A stretch of DNA of 64,000 nucleotides from Copromyces sp. CBS 386.78 (lineage: Eukaryota > Ascomycota > Sordariomycetes > Sordariales > Sordariaceae). Made by a program: the position numbers and the translations under genes. The notes under the pieces were generated by a model. It saw only the letters and a list, made by a program, of their open reading frames with translations, made no database searches and was not told the DNA's origin. The DNA is taken from NCBI GenBank assembly GCA_030685235.1, contig MU839130.1:1-64000 (forward strand). The letters run 5' to 3'. Shown piece by piece: positions 11,801 to 24,700 of this stretch; position 1 is the first letter of the stretch; every line of letters starts with the position of its first letter.

Positions 11801-14800
11801 CCGTGGGAAGGGGCCCTCATCATGAGCAATCCCAACTGTCCGCTGTAAGTGGAAAGTTAAGCTCCATACGGTGGTGTTCCAAGGGGTATCGTACCTTCCA
11901 CTTCTCGCAATTTGGATGATGGGCCACAGTCACTTCCACTCTCAGAAGGAGCGGTGCTCATCCGCTGTTCAACCTCAATGTTTCCTGATCCTCGGTACCT
12001 CTAAATACCAGCCATGCCCGTCCAATAACCTCCACCTCAGCTTGAAATTCCGATTTAAGTATGTACCTTACCGGATGGGTGTCGACGAAACCAAATATTG
12101 AGATGAGCATGTCTTCTTTTTGGTGTAACACGGCTGCACGATCAGGGATGGAGAGGAGCCCCACTCGCCGTCCCAAACTGCATGATACGTACAGTACCGA
12201 GAGTACAAGTAGTACAGCTACAAAATATGGAACACGCAGAACCTTCCCAGATTCCCACTGACCACCGGCTGCATTCAGCATTCTTGGTGAGTTTCCAGAG
12301 ACATTCCAGAACGTGGTCGACAAGAGCTCGCATGTTCATAGGCGCAATTACGCTTGTATGGGTCATGACGGTAAGAAAAACCGGCATACCTCAGCTGTGT
12401 AAGTGGTATGTTTTAGGTCTCATGCCCCGCTACCTGTATCTGTATGGTAGGTATGAGTCAAATTTCACTGTTCCAATGTTACAGTTACAGATTACGTACG
12501 GTGTATGTAGAAGGAGATACCCAGATCCACTGTGACATTCTCAGAACTCTGAGCCTCCCGTCTGTTGAAAGAGGCTACAAGTCCGATGTATGTAATCCTG
12601 TCCGCTATGGAGCATAACTAGATAAGCTCGAGCTTCCTCATGAGGAGGGCCCGTTGTTGCATTAAAGTTACAGTGTAAGAACTGCTGGGTACGTGAAATT
12701 GAAACCTAGTACCTTTGAACCCGTGTTACTTGGATGAATAAATTGGCTGCTGGTCTTGACCTGACAGCCGCCGTTGCAGTGGGGCCATGGACCGTTGGCA
12801 TGCGTGTGACGTCTCCAACCTCTGAAGCCTTTGGCAGGCTTTGCACCATTCAGACAACTCCCGTTCTCCATGTTGATGGGACTAGTCGTCTCTGTAACTG
12901 TATCTCTGACTGGCAGGTTTTGTCAAAAGGCCACCCGCCTTCTTCACCATAATATTAGTTAACTCGGTACAGGACAATTGGCGGCTGCTATCGTGATGTG
13001 CGGCGTAAGTGGAATGGGTAGGATATAGCGGCCTTGTTTGGTCGGGTGTTTCTTCCATGTCAGGTTTTCCGTATCCTGTTGGGTTCCGTTCCCATACCTC
13101 CTTGTCTGTCTGTAGGGTATACCTAGAGACTTGTAGATGTATTCCATGTATCTATCCATCCCCATGTCGGGAACCGGGAATTTATCGGCCATCCCTGACT
13201 CCCTTAAGCTCCTGCCCTCTCTCTTGACCTCTTCATGGCTCTGCTTCTTTCTTTGTCTGATTCTGTCACGCTATACCACCCTTCTTCTATTGTGCCCGGT
13301 TTCCATTTTTCTGCCCGGAGCTCTCTTAGTTTCCATCCCGAGTTACGCACTCTTGACTTCTCTTTGGTTTTAGCCAGGAGCCGGCTACAAAGGGGTCGAC
13401 GACCTTGGGAGACACGGGCAAATAGGACAAGACTCTTGGCCAAAACCGGGACTCCAGCTTGACCTTACTTTGGCTTTCTCAGCTGCCCTTCCGTGTCCCG
13501 GATCCTGCTGGCCCTCATTCATCTCATCATACTGTTTTTCCTATCGTCACATAAAAGAGGCCGTGCCAACCTACTCTACGACCTCAACAAAGCACCGCGC
13601 AACTTTTGTCTTTACATCTCGCCTACCTTCACTGTACGCCGCCCAATCCAAACACGACCTCGAGTGACAAACGAACCCAAGTCGACACCTGCCATCTGCC
13701 ACACCTCCCGCCTTACCTGCAGCAGTGTGGTCTGAACATCTATTACTCAGCCTGGCAGGATAATCATCTGCATTAATCCGGCTGCTGAGCATACATCGGA
13801 CATCATCTCAGCCCCTTGTGTTAAAAAGCGGCCATTCCCTCTCTCCCCGCTCAACCGTTACTATTTTGCTATTGTCATCTCGGTCATAGCTTCCAACTGA
13901 ATCTTGCCCCTTCACGATCAGCCGAGCACTTTTGCCTCAGGCTCTCTGCGGTCTGCAGTTTGCGGTCTGCTGTGGCAGCTGGGTGGCCCACGCAGGAGCG
14001 CCAGGGCACCTCTTGCCGTGCTCCAACTCTCTTCTCATTTGGAATTCATCCATTGTTCATTCTGGCGATCCAGTCCTGGAAATACCGACCCTTTAATCTC
14101 CCTCTTTCACCTTCCTTCCATTGTCTCTACCACTCAAGACGGCCTGCTCAGGAACAGGACTGGAACAAGGCATCAGCATTCTTTCGACGTCGGAGCCGAC
14201 AAAACCCGCATGATCAAAACCGTCCCATGAATACCCGTGTCGTCACATCACCATGATTGCCATCCGCCAATTACAACAGTCCAGGTCTGCCACGCTTCTT
14301 TGGTTTTACTAACACCTGCCTACCTATCCGACGATTACTTCCGACAAGGCGCCAACATCAACAGCCTTTTCACTTTCTTGCGTCGTTGACCGTTGACTGG
14401 AAAAGAGACGAGAGAAAGAGGAACACACACAAAAACGGCAGACATCGGCGACAAACGACCGGACGCATCCGAAGCCAGCAGGTCTGAAAAGCTTGAAACC
14501 CTATTTTACCAAGGCGAGCTACGTAACGACGTATTTGGGGTACCTTTCGCGGCGTATCTTTGCCTCTGGCTCCACTCTGTCACGCAGCACCAGGGCACCC
14601 ACCCGGGCCACAGTCCACTTCACTTGGCTGGGCTCCATCAGGTCCATTCACCTCACCCGCCATCTCCACCGATTTAACTGGGCATTCATTCGCCAGACCA
14701 ACACTTAACTCTGGAACAGCGAACCCACTCGAGTTGGCACCGTACGTACACCCGCACCGCACCACAACCAGAGGGAAAAAAAACCAAGCGCACACAACAC

Positions 14801-15538
14801 TTTCGCAACCGACACCCGTTGTTGCCCGCACTGCGACTGGCTCCTCCACAGTTACAGTCCGCACGAAGCAGGCAAAGAAGCAGCAACCAAGCACAGGTGC
14901 AGGTGGAAGAATCCACTGGCGCGCAGTCCGCACCGAGCGCACCGCACGCACGGCAACTCGCCTTGATTTCTCCGCTCCGCTCAATCGGATTCGGTCTCTT
15001 AATTTTTTTCTCATTTTTTTTTTTTTTGGCGTTGCCAGCCGTGCCAGCCCTATCGCGGCTTATAAAGGGGATTGAGTCCTTCTCGCAATCCAAACAGAGG
15101 TTCATCGCCTCGACAATACCCTGCCGTTTTGAAGGCCTAAAGGGTCCAAGTCCGGGCTTCTGCCCACTCATTCAAGGCGCGCAAGCCGCCACCATCGTTG
15201 TTCCCTGCATAAGCGCAGTGGAAGACCCTCCCCCCAGACGACGACCCAAGCCTACCCGTTAACGAACTGACCCAAGACTTTTCGACCCTACCTCATCCCA
15301 CGCTTGCCCGTGTCGCCCGTGGTCGCTTGCAATCCGCTGCCCTGCGACTACCACCATCGGCCTCGCTTGACCGCCGTACGCTATCCCCCCCCGGCTGCAC
15401 TTCCGGCAGTCAGGGCAGCTACAAACAGCGCCCAGTCGTCGCCCAGCGCGAAAAAAACAACCACAAGACCACTGGCCCTCCCCCCAATCACACCCACCGA
15501 GCGACCCGAAACCCGTCCCCCCTCGGAAATCTGCAACC
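8831..15538. other. Unique-sequence region of 6.7 kb without a supportable gene
   Basis: Normal base composition with only short overlapping open frames on both strands and no protein family I recognise. From about 13000 the plus strand becomes pyrimidine-rich, with CTTCT/CCACC-type runs and a T-rich tract at 15000-15027. This resembles a promoter and long 5' leader for the kinase gene that starts at 15539. A small spliced gene around 9.5-11.4 kb cannot be excluded. Confidence 0.5.
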
Positions 15539-17094
15539 ATGGCGAGCAGCACCTCGGACGCCAAGTCTGCGTCTTCGCAGCGCACTTCACCCTCGCAGAC
15601 CTCGTCCATCAAGTCCTTCGACCTTTCCTCGAGATCCCCGCATCTTGCTGCCCAGAACGGCCAGCCCGTCCCGACCGGCTCTGCCGAGCAATTGCCAAAG
15701 CCTGCCGAAAAGGCTTCCGTCAAGGACCGCTTGACTCGCATGTTCTCGACAAAAGATTCCGGTCGCGTTGCTGCAGATGCAGCTGTCTCGAGAAACACCA
15801 CCCCCGGTAACAGCAGCACAGCTCCATCCCCGCCGCCCTCGTCGAGCTCGAAGCCTATCCCTCCGCAGCGCAAGATGTCTACCACCGATGCCAAGGCCAA
15901 GACGAACGGCACTGCGCCGCCGTCACGCTTCGTCGTCATCCCCGAGGCCCAAGGCGGTCACGAGCACCACTTGAAATCAAGTCGCCGCCAGGAGAAGCTC
16001 ACCGATATGATCAAGGGCTTCCTCGGCAGGAAGACTGAACAGCCAGTCCCCGAAAACGATCTGTCTTTGGTTTCCAGCTGGGTCGACACTCTCAAACAAG
16101 AAAAGGATGGTCTTGCCTCCTCGGCAGAAAAGAAGGGCGTAACCACTCCGCCAACCACCCTGGTCGAAAAATACGGCAAATGCCAGGAGATCATTGGCCG
16201 TGGTGCCTTTGGTATCGTGAGGATCTCACACAAGAAACTGGAGAATGGTCTCGGGGAGAAGCTTTTTGCCGTCAAGGAGTTCCGCCGCAGGCCTGAGGAA
16301 ACGGAAAAGAAGTATAGCAAACGCTTGACCGCCGAGTTCTGCATCTCCTCCTCCCTCAGACATCCCAACGTGATTCACACCCTCGACCTTATTAAGGACG
16401 CCAAGGGAGATTTCTGCGAAGTGATGGAATTCTGCGCTGGAGGCGATCTCTACACACTTGTCCTTGCCGCCGGAAAACTCGAGGTTCAAGAGGCGGACTG
16501 CTTCTTCAAGCAAATGATGCGTGGCGTCGAGTACATGCATGAGATGGGTGTTGCTCATCGTGATCTGAAGCCCGAGAACCTCCTCCTCACTACCCACGGT
16601 GCCCTCAAGATTACTGACTTTGGCAACGGCGAATGCTTCCGTATGGCTTGGGAGAACGACGCGCACATGGTTTCTGGTCTGTGTGGTTCCGCCCCTTACA
16701 TTGCTCCCGAGGAGTACATCGACAAAGAGTTCGATGCTCGTGCCGTCGATGTATGGGCTTGCGGTGTCATCTACATGGCCATGAGGACCGGTCGCCATTT
16801 GTGGAGGGTGGCTAAGAAGGACGACGACGAGTTCTACGCCAGGTATCTGGAAGGTCGTCGGGACGAGGAGGGCTACGGACCGATCGAGTCGTTACACAGG
16901 GTAAGTCGAATTACGGCAGCTCGGATAAAGCACTGTCGCAGAACTGACCGTCATCAATTCAGGCTCGTTGCAGGAACGTCATCTACTCGATACTGGACCC
17001 GAACCCGTCCCGTAGAATCACGGCGTCCCAGGTCCTCAAGTCCGAATGGGGCCGTGAAATAAAACTTTGCAAGGCCGGAGAGGAGGGCCTTTAA
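15539..17094 (+). CDS. Ser/Thr protein kinase, Hal4/Sat4-like (fungal NPR1/HAL family)
   Basis: Two exons, 15539-16900 and 16963-17094, with a 62-bp intron starting GTAAGT and ending TTCAG, give 497 residues. The ATG has good context (CAACCATGG). Residues 1-200 are Ser/Thr/Pro-rich and disordered, as is usual for fungal Hal/Npr1 kinases. The kinase domain then shows the glycine loop IGRGAFGIV (about 218-226), the lysine in AVKEFRR, HRDLKPEN (about 340), DFG (about 360), GSAPYIAPEE and a C-terminal end after the intron reading RCRNVIYSILDPNPSRRI. If the intron is retained, the frame runs to 17064 with an unrelated tail, so the spliced form fits the family better. Yeast Hal4/Hal5 stabilise plasma-membrane nutrient and potassium transporters; that role here is inference. 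The protein is shorter than yeast Hal4, mainly in the N-terminal part. Confidence 0.9.
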
Positions 17095-19004
17095 CAAAAC
17101 TCCGTCAGGCGGACCCGTAGTTGATGTTCTAGACCCACCTCGGGAACTCGCAAGGGCATCACATCACCGTCTGGCGGGATTGCGCGCATGATTTCGTATG
17201 GAGATTTAGGGCTATTCATTTCTCATAGGAATGAGAAAAATATGTTCACCCTTGAATTTTCGAGCGAACGATGCTAGGATCGCCATACTTGACCTAGCAC
17301 AGCGACGACAGTCACCTACTTACATACCACAACCCCCAAAGCCTCTCGTCGTTTGTACTCATGGTGAGACAGGCAGGAGATCTGGGGGAGGGGGGGCGAT
17401 AGGAAGGATAGGAGCAGCCGAAGGATGGGAATGATCCGGATGGATGAACGGATAGGATGGGTGGGCGGCACAGATCTCAGGGAATGACATTATGCCTCGT
17501 TTCGCGTTTGGCCAGCATAGGAGTTTGGAGCACTCATGCATTTTCAGTTCGGGCTAGGGGCTCGCCGTAACTGATTTAACTACCCTTTTCGACCCTCGTT
17601 TTTGTTTTTATTATCACCGCATTGTGTGTGCGTCTTTTTTCTCTCTGACCAGACCACCGCAAGTTATCATGGGCGGATGGAGAGGCCTCGTTCGCTTTCT
17701 TCAAGTATAGCATCGTACTGGAACCGGAACTTTGGCTGGTGGCCTCCTCTTTTTTTTGCATCACGCACATTTTCTTCGTTGCACATAAGTCATATTTAAT
17801 GCTTTGTTCTGCTTGCGTGCCAGCGCGTGTAATGCTTGCCAGTCGGTATTAATTTTATCACTCAACCACTGGACATTCAAGCGAAACAAGAGTTGGAGAT
17901 ATAAACGGCTGGAGAGATGGACTTCAGACGGGAGGGCGTCTGGGTGTTTCCTATTTTGGCGATTATAGACGCTTTAGAGAATCTCTCACCGTCACGCACC
18001 GTGATGGGATTAATGGCAAAGGTACTGAGAAAATGGCGTATCGGAGGAAAGAGTCAATAGATGACCTGGGGTTGACGTTTGGACTGGACAAGCTCAAGGG
18101 CATAAGGAAGAGGGAAGACATAAAAAAGAAACCGAGATGAACATAAACAGAGGTTAGAAAAAGTACATGACACGGGGAAACCACCAACTTACAAATCCAT
18201 CAATGCCATCACTTACATGCAGTCCAAGAAGGACAAACAAACAACAACTCACCGTCCCCCTCGCAGCGAGCAGCGAGCGGCGAGAGCGAAAGGAAGCCAA
18301 GAGACTTCAAAAATATTTTGCTTGTTTCTCGTGTCCTTCCGCTGACAGTCTCTCCCGTCCGTATGCGTATGCGAAAGGGGGTCAGGGACTCAGGGGTATA
18401 CAATGTGCGGTCTGACTCTGCAAGACCCCAGAAGGAAAACAGTTACCAAATCAGATCGTTGTTGAGACAAATTCCAAGAAACACCAAGACCACGTATCCA
18501 GGGAATAGTAAATCTTCAAAAGGGCCAAGGCTTTTGGAAATCCCATGGCATCCGGAGCTGGGATTCACCTTCACTCAGGGGCAATACCTACCACAACAGA
18601 AGCTAATGGTTGACCAGGGGATGGATGATGGATTTGGATGTGGATGGGGCGGAAGCCGACGAAAGATGGTTAAATACAGTATGTGTAATTTACATGGTAT
18701 GTTACGGTGGAATCATATACCGGTTACCAGCAACCGGTGCTGGGCGGGGTCTTGGCATTGTTACTTCACTTGACAACACCACCAAGTAAACTTCACTTGA
18801 ACGTCGTCAATTGCCTTGGCGTTTGAGATCAAACAGAACATACTGTTGACGGCGGAGGGAAGAGAGACTAAATCTCGGGACGGTGACGGCTTATACGAAT
18901 TCACGGTTCCTCAACCGGCATTAGCTTATGCAACCTGAACCACGTTTTCGACAAAAATTTCCACCTAGTTGGTCAACTGGACAACAGTCAAACCCAATGC
19001 CACG
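17095..19004. other. Intergenic region between the kinase and HTD2-like genes
   Basis: 3' flank of the kinase gene followed by the 5' flank of the next plus-strand gene. It contains pyrimidine- and purine-rich simple stretches and no conserved open frame. I see no RNA gene or repeat in it. Confidence 0.5.
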
Positions 19005-20507
19005 ATGAGGCTCTTCACCCCGACGACAAGGACAATAGTCACAACCACAAGAGCCGTAACGACGGGGAGGTTCCTCGCCTACCGCGTTCCCTCAACCACC
19101 CGTCTTGCTAGAAATACCACAGCAATAGCAGCAACAAATCAACATGCGAGTCACATAAGAGCCTGCTCCTCAGAAAACGGCCCTCCGAGCCCACCACCAC
19201 CCTTCAACCCCGAAACCTACCCCCACCAAGCAACCACAACCCTCTCTAACATCCCACCAAAGCTCATCCCCGATACCCTCCACCCTACTCAATCTCATCT
19301 GCTTTCTCTCGCTTTATCTTCCCATCTACCAAGCGTCTGTCTTCCCGCGGGCTTCGTCAACTCTCGCAACAATAAATCCCCCTCCCGGTCTTCCTCCTCC
19401 TCCCAATCCATCTTCCCATGGCCCACCACCCAGTACCAAGCTGCTCTCCCACCAGGCTACCACTTAATCTACTACCCCCTCCAAACCCCTCCCCACCTTT
19501 TATTTCCCGACGGCACAGACGCAGATCATTGTCCCGGCGCGCCCTTCACGAGGAGGATGTGGGCGGGCGGGAGGATCGAGTTTGCGAAGGGGGCAGACCA
19601 AAAATTCACGGTGGATGGGAGGAAGACGGTTTGTGTCGAGACGTTAGGGGAGCCGGTTGCTCAGCTTGGGAAGGGGGGAGCTGGAAGTGAGCAGGAGCAG
19701 AGGGTTTGGGTGGATGTTTGGAGGACGTATGTTACTTTCCCACCTGAGGCGGAGGGGGTATCAGAGACGGAGATGGAGAGGGTTGTGGCGGAGGTTAACA
19801 AGGACCTGGAGCAGAGTTCGGCTATGAATGCCTCAACGGAACCATCAAAACCAAAAGAGGGCGTGATCTCGGAACTCCGCCGTTTAGTTTTCCTTCGAGA
19901 ACGCCAACCCCCCATCGCAGGCCAACAACATACACTGGAACCGGCTCCAGCAAGAGCAATCCGCGTCCCCCACACCCCCGACTTCTCATTCACCATGATG
20001 CCGGATGCCACTTTGCTCTTCCAGTTCTCAGCGCTGACGTTCAACGCACACGCCATCCACTTGGACCCGCTGTACGCGAGGGAGGTGGAGGGGTATAAAG
20101 AGCGGTTGGTGCATGGGCCGTTGACGTTGGTGGTTATGTTGAGGGGGGTGGAGGGGTTTTTGAATGGTGCTTCTACTTCTGGTGCCACTGGGACTGGTGC
20201 TGGGACTGGTACCGATGGGACCCAGATCTCCGAGGCGATAAAGGAGAGGTTACTTGTCCCAGAACGAGAGTCTCAGAAGGACGGAAAGAGAAAACAATGG
20301 GAGATCGCAAACATAGAGTACAAAAACCTCCGACCGCTGTTCGTAGGCGAGGAGATGAAGGTATGTGTCAGGCTGTTGCCTAACAAACAAAAGAACGGCG
20401 ACGAGGCGAGCTTGGGTGGACCGCGCAGGGAGAGGGTTGATGTGTGGATTGAGGCGCCCGATGAGGGGTTGGCTGTTAAGGGGACTGTTGGTGTGGAGTG
20501 GAGGTAG
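19005..20507 (+). CDS. Mitochondrial 3-hydroxyacyl-thioester dehydratase, HTD2-like (hot-dog fold)
   Basis: A single uninterrupted frame of 500 residues starts at the ATG at 19005; the frame is open upstream to 18969 but without an ATG. The first 50 residues are rich in Arg, Thr and Ala and almost lack acidic residues, which suits a mitochondrial presequence. Family blocks follow: LPPGYHLIYYPLQ, then DHCPGAPFTRRMWAGG, a central PDFSFTMMPDATLLFQFSAL, then FNAHAIHLDPLYA with HGPLTLVVML, and near the end NIEYKNLRPLFVGEEM. These are the landmarks of the HTD2/mesaconyl-CoA hydratase-like group. Yeast Htd2 performs the dehydration step of mitochondrial type II fatty-acid synthesis, needed for lipoic acid. 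The protein is longer than yeast Htd2 because of low-complexity insertions (a Ser run near residue 130 and a Gly/Thr run near 395). The assignment rests on motifs recognised by eye. Confidence 0.82.
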   Translation: MRLFTPTTRTIVTTTRAVTTGRFLAYRVPSTTRLARNTTAIAATNQHASHIRACSSENGPPSPPPPFNPETYPHQATTTLSNIPPKLIPDTLHPTQSHLLSLALSSHLPSVCLPAGFVNSRNNKSPSRSSSSSQSIFPWPTTQYQAALPPGYHLIYYPLQTPPHLLFPDGTDADHCPGAPFTRRMWAGGRIEFAKGADQKFTVDGRKTVCVETLGEPVAQLGKGGAGSEQEQRVWVDVWRTYVTFPPEAEGVSETEMERVVAEVNKDLEQSSAMNASTEPSKPKEGVISELRRLVFLRERQPPIAGQQHTLEPAPARAIRVPHTPDFSFTMMPDATLLFQFSALTFNAHAIHLDPLYAREVEGYKERLVHGPLTLVVMLRGVEGFLNGASTSGATGTGAGTGTDGTQISEAIKERLLVPERESQKDGKRKQWEIANIEYKNLRPLFVGEEMKVCVRLLPNKQKNGDEASLGGPRRERVDVWIEAPDEGLAVKGTVGVEWR

Positions 20508-21703
20508 TGCGTAGAAATAGAGGTGAAGAGACAGGTGAAGAGAGAGGTGTAGAGAAGTCAATAGAGTGTGAGAAGTGAAGAGAAAGGTGAAAAGAGAGGT
20601 GTCTGAAATGAAGTAAAGAGAAGTGGAGGGAGAGGTGAAGAGTTTCTGAAGAGAGAAGTAAAAATGATAATTAAGGTAGGCTAAGATTAAGGCTAATACC
20701 CTCATCATCTCTCTATGTATAAGTTCTTACTCGTTCCAACTTATCCATATTTACTGTATACAACCTTAGACTACCGAGCCTCTCGATCTAACTGCTCACG
20801 AACCCAGCTGGGCGTGGTAGCTGAGGCCTGAGATTTGGAAAACAAAGCCACAGCAAAACGAAACTGACAGCGGCGCTTAATATTGTCATGTTTACGTTTA
20901 CTATCACATGCGTGCCCCTCTATCAAATGACTAGTGGGTGTAACCTTATCCTTTATCTCCTATATCCTATTCCTATTCCTAATACTCCTATCATGTCCCG
21001 AAGATGACCATCCCTTTCCAATCCATAGATACCTTTAGCTCAACCACGCACAATGCATACCGTCCCAACCGACCGCCAACCGACTGACTATGCCATGCCA
21101 TACCCATTAACCAACCGGTCCTTTCAATGCCTTTCTTGCTTTCCAATGGATTCCTTCCTTCTTTCTTATCCTACATCCATCCACCCTTTTCGCTTACCCG
21201 GCCGTTTCGCCGCGAGCATACCTCCTGTATGTACAACCCTCCGGGCATTACTTCATCCAATTGCCGACCGCAATCCAAGCCCCTGCATATCCACCCGATC
21301 TTTGCTGTTTCCCCACAGCCTGCCCCCTCATCCGCTCAATTCGCCCTGCCTGCTTCGCGTGCACGATATATGTATGTATGTACGGGGTATCAAAACACAC
21401 TGCAGTAGTAGTAGTAGTTGTAGTAGTAGTAAAAGATATAGTAGGAAAATCCAGGGAAGGAATCCCCCTTTGTCAATCTGGGAGAAAAGAAACCCCCAGG
21501 GATGCTCACTCCCCTGCCAATAATGTGTGTGAAAATTGAAATGTTGTGGTGTGTGTTTGGTATGTACAGTGACTGTGAAACAGTCATTCTTTCTGCCCTA
21601 GAGATGACCCGCTTATTATGCAACCGAGAACCATTCGGTCTCTCACGTCGCGCGGATTAATTTAGGTAGATGTTGGTGGATGTGATGTGACGACGTGAAC
21701 AGA
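20508..21703. other. Convergent 3' flanks of the HTD2-like and LRR genes
   Basis: 20515-20665 is a strongly purine-rich tract made of degenerate GAGAGGTGAA-type units, probably in the 3' UTR of the HTD2-like gene. A GTA-repeat microsatellite lies at about 21404-21431. No gene seen. Confidence 0.5.
20515..20665. repeat. Purine-rich imperfect tandem repeat (GAGAGGTGAA-like)
   Basis: About 150 bp of almost pure A/G on the plus strand, with repeated AGAGAGGTG and GTGAAGAG units of varying spacing, directly after the stop codon of the HTD2-like gene. It could be a 3' UTR low-complexity tract. Confidence 0.6.
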
Positions 21704-24700
21704 TCAAGTGAAGCCAGTAGCTCCAAAATCCCTGATCAACTTCATAAGCTCGGAATCATCCTCCTCTGCACCAATAATGGTTCCGCTCCTCTTGCTGGCG
21801 TTGGTCGACTCCAGTATAGCCGGTGTCGAAGCGGACGCCAGCGCGGAGGTGGAGGTAGGCCTAGGCGGTGGTGGCGGAGCCATAGTCGGCGGTGGCGGTG
21901 GCTGGAACGAACTATTCCTACTGGATACTGCGGGAAGCGGCGGCGTGAACGAGCTGTTCCTGTTGGAAACCGGAACCCTGGGAATCGGCGGCGGCGCCGT
22001 GGTGGGCGGGTTAGGCGTGGGCGGCATCGTCATGGGGCTGATGTCCTCGCTGCGGCTGCTGCTGGCGCTGTGCTGGCTAAGATATCCGCTGCTTCCGTAG
22101 CCGGTGCCGTTGGCGTAGATGCCGCTGTTGCGGTCAATCTCGTTCGTAAAAATGGGGGTTGCGTCACCAGTACCGTTGATGGCGGAATCGGCGGCCAGCT
22201 CCAGTTCGCGCTGGAACTCGAACATCGGGGTGTCGACTTCGGTGACGGGATCGAGGGTGGTTTCGCTGATGTCCGGGAAGAGTGAGAAGGACGGGATCGG
22301 GGGTGGCGGCAAGGTTGGTGGTGATGGGTAGGCGCCGATGTTGTATTTGCCGGAGGCGATCATGGACGAGCGGACGGTCGCCCGACGTGCTTTGAGCATT
22401 GCGGCCGTGTCTGGTGCCAGTCCTCCTTGGCCTCCTGATCCTTGTTCGGTAGGGGACATATCTACTGCGTTTCTACCCGTGTCGTCAATGGGATTCTCAA
22501 CGTCCACGGCCGCAGGCGAACCGGGCCAGACCTCCTCCTGACCGTCAGAAGCAAGACCATCAAAATCGAGCATTTGTCCGGAAGCTTCCTCGAGCGCGTG
22601 GCGGTTCCGCCTGAGATAGCCGTCGAGCTCATCGAAGAGTCGTGAGAGCACGGTACGAAGCATGGTCTCCTGCTCCTTCAGTGGATCCTTCAGGTTGCTG
22701 CTGCTGCCGTTGGCCGTGGGATGTTGCGTCATCTTGCCCAACGACAAAGACTTGTGGCTCTCATGTTTCTTCCCCTTCTTGCCCTTGGTAGGTACCGTAC
22801 CGGTTCCCGTGGTGCTGGTCAAAATCTGACCATATGGACCTCTGTTCAGTCCCTGTAACGTGTTCTTCCAAATGGTGTCCCTCTCCCTCCTCTCGACGGG
22901 AAATTCGATGATCTGTGTATTCGTCCGCATGCTCTGTACCAAAAACTGGAAGCTCGTGCAGTTGAATTTGTTGTCCTGGCAGTCAAACAGCATCAACTGC
23001 CTGTTTTCGCTGATCACCTTGCCCAAAATACCCGCGTCCTCATGCAGGTTCTGGTTCCGAATCCTGAGGTAGGTCAGGTATTTGTTGCGCGTTAAGCCGA
23101 TAAGAGACCGACCGAAGCCCTTGGCGAGTTGTCCATCGTCGAGTTTACCGCTGAAGCCGGAAATGTCCAGATAACGGATCGACCTGTTTTCGGCGAAGAA
23201 GCGCTCGAATACCCGAATAGCTTCGCGACTGCAGGTGCCTTGCGACGGGGTGGAGGGCGCAGTTCCGAGAAGGCTCAACGAGGTGATGTATCTGGTTTCC
23301 GTGAGTGCCCTGATTAACGAAAGGTAGTGACTTTCTTCTCGGAACTCGATCATCTCCATGCTCAATCCGGCCGGGGTCTGTGATTGTCGAATGGCGTCAC
23401 ACAAAGCGTCGATTCCTTCTTCGACCGGGTTGCCGTTGAGACAGAGATAAAGCCCGTGATTCACACCGATGGCGTTGAACAGCCTGGCGGCTTTAGTTCC
23501 GGTGATGGCGCATCGGTTCAATACCAACTTCCGGAATCGCACAGGTACCTGGTTGTCAATCTTGGAACCTCTCAATGCCAGCCACTCTTCAATCTCGCGC
23601 AAAGTAGGGATATTAAGCTAAAATGAAGTCAGCAATAGCTCCCGGCCCCCGATCTTTGTCACTACTTACTGCATAATTCGAGACATCAAGTAGTTCCAGC
23701 CCCGGGAGATTCTCAAGTGCCTCGATGGGGAGCAATGGTCCAGCCATTTCGCCCCGAAGACTGCCAGCGAGATTCAGTTCCCTCAGATCCCCAAGACTGT
23801 AAAGCAGATCAGGAACTGTCTGACACGCCACGCGCCCAGGGTTACCGGACAAATCCAGAAGCTGCACCATCCGAGGTCCATCCAGAAGAGGTGTGATAAT
23901 CAAGTCTCGCAGACTCATATCATCCAAGCCGCAATAGGAGACATCCAGTGCTTGAATAGGAGCGGCCTTCAGCGCCTCCGCCAGCTCCGCGAGATCAGGT
24001 TGAAGCAGCAGGTTGCCGGCAAGAATCAGGCGATTGCATCGTGTGATGCCGGCCTTGAGTAGCTCAAGAATCGGCGTAAGGAACTGAAGGGTAGGCGTAT
24101 CTTGACCGCTGGTCGAGACCTTGTTGGGGTAAGACTTGGACGCATTGGTAAAGTCGATCTGGCGGATGTTTTCCGAGCAAAAGGCAAGGGCATGGAACTC
24201 CTGGTGAAGTACGGGGCTGATCTTAAGGACCTCGATCTCGTCGGTTCCCAAAGCCACCACTGTGGGAACGAAGTTAGTAACCTAAAAACCAACAATGATA
24301 TCAAGCCGGCAGACTTACGGGTCCTGCTCAGCCAGGCAACGTTTCCCCTTCTCGCATGGTGATCGCTCACGCTCCAGAGCACGCCAAGGTCGACATCACG
24401 GAACGACAATGAGTTGAAGTAGTCGTTGTATCTCAATGCGCGTAGAACAGCTAACAGTTGGAGTGGTGAGTAGCTGTTTCCATCCTTAGCGGGCAGTAGG
24501 CGAAACTCGGGAGCGAACTTGGTCTTCCAGTTGATCTCCCAATCGACCGCGGGGCATCGGTAGGCTGCTAGGTAGGCATCAAGGGTCCTCTTGACGCTTC
24601 CAAAATCCTCGCCGGCGGTAACGAGATGCGTCTCCTTAAGTCCGGTAACATGGAAGATCTCGCGGCTCTGCCAGATTTGCGGCCATGCAGGCTTGAGGTA

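Noticed and set aside
14560..15262. Plus-strand frames of 147-171 codons upstream of the kinase
   Set aside because: They begin with non-ATG codons or are low-complexity Thr/Pro/Arg-rich, and lie in the probable leader/promoter of the kinase gene.
15259..15939. 226-codon minus-strand frame overlapping the kinase gene
   Set aside because: Antisense shadow of the C/G-ending codons of the kinase N-terminus; no domain.
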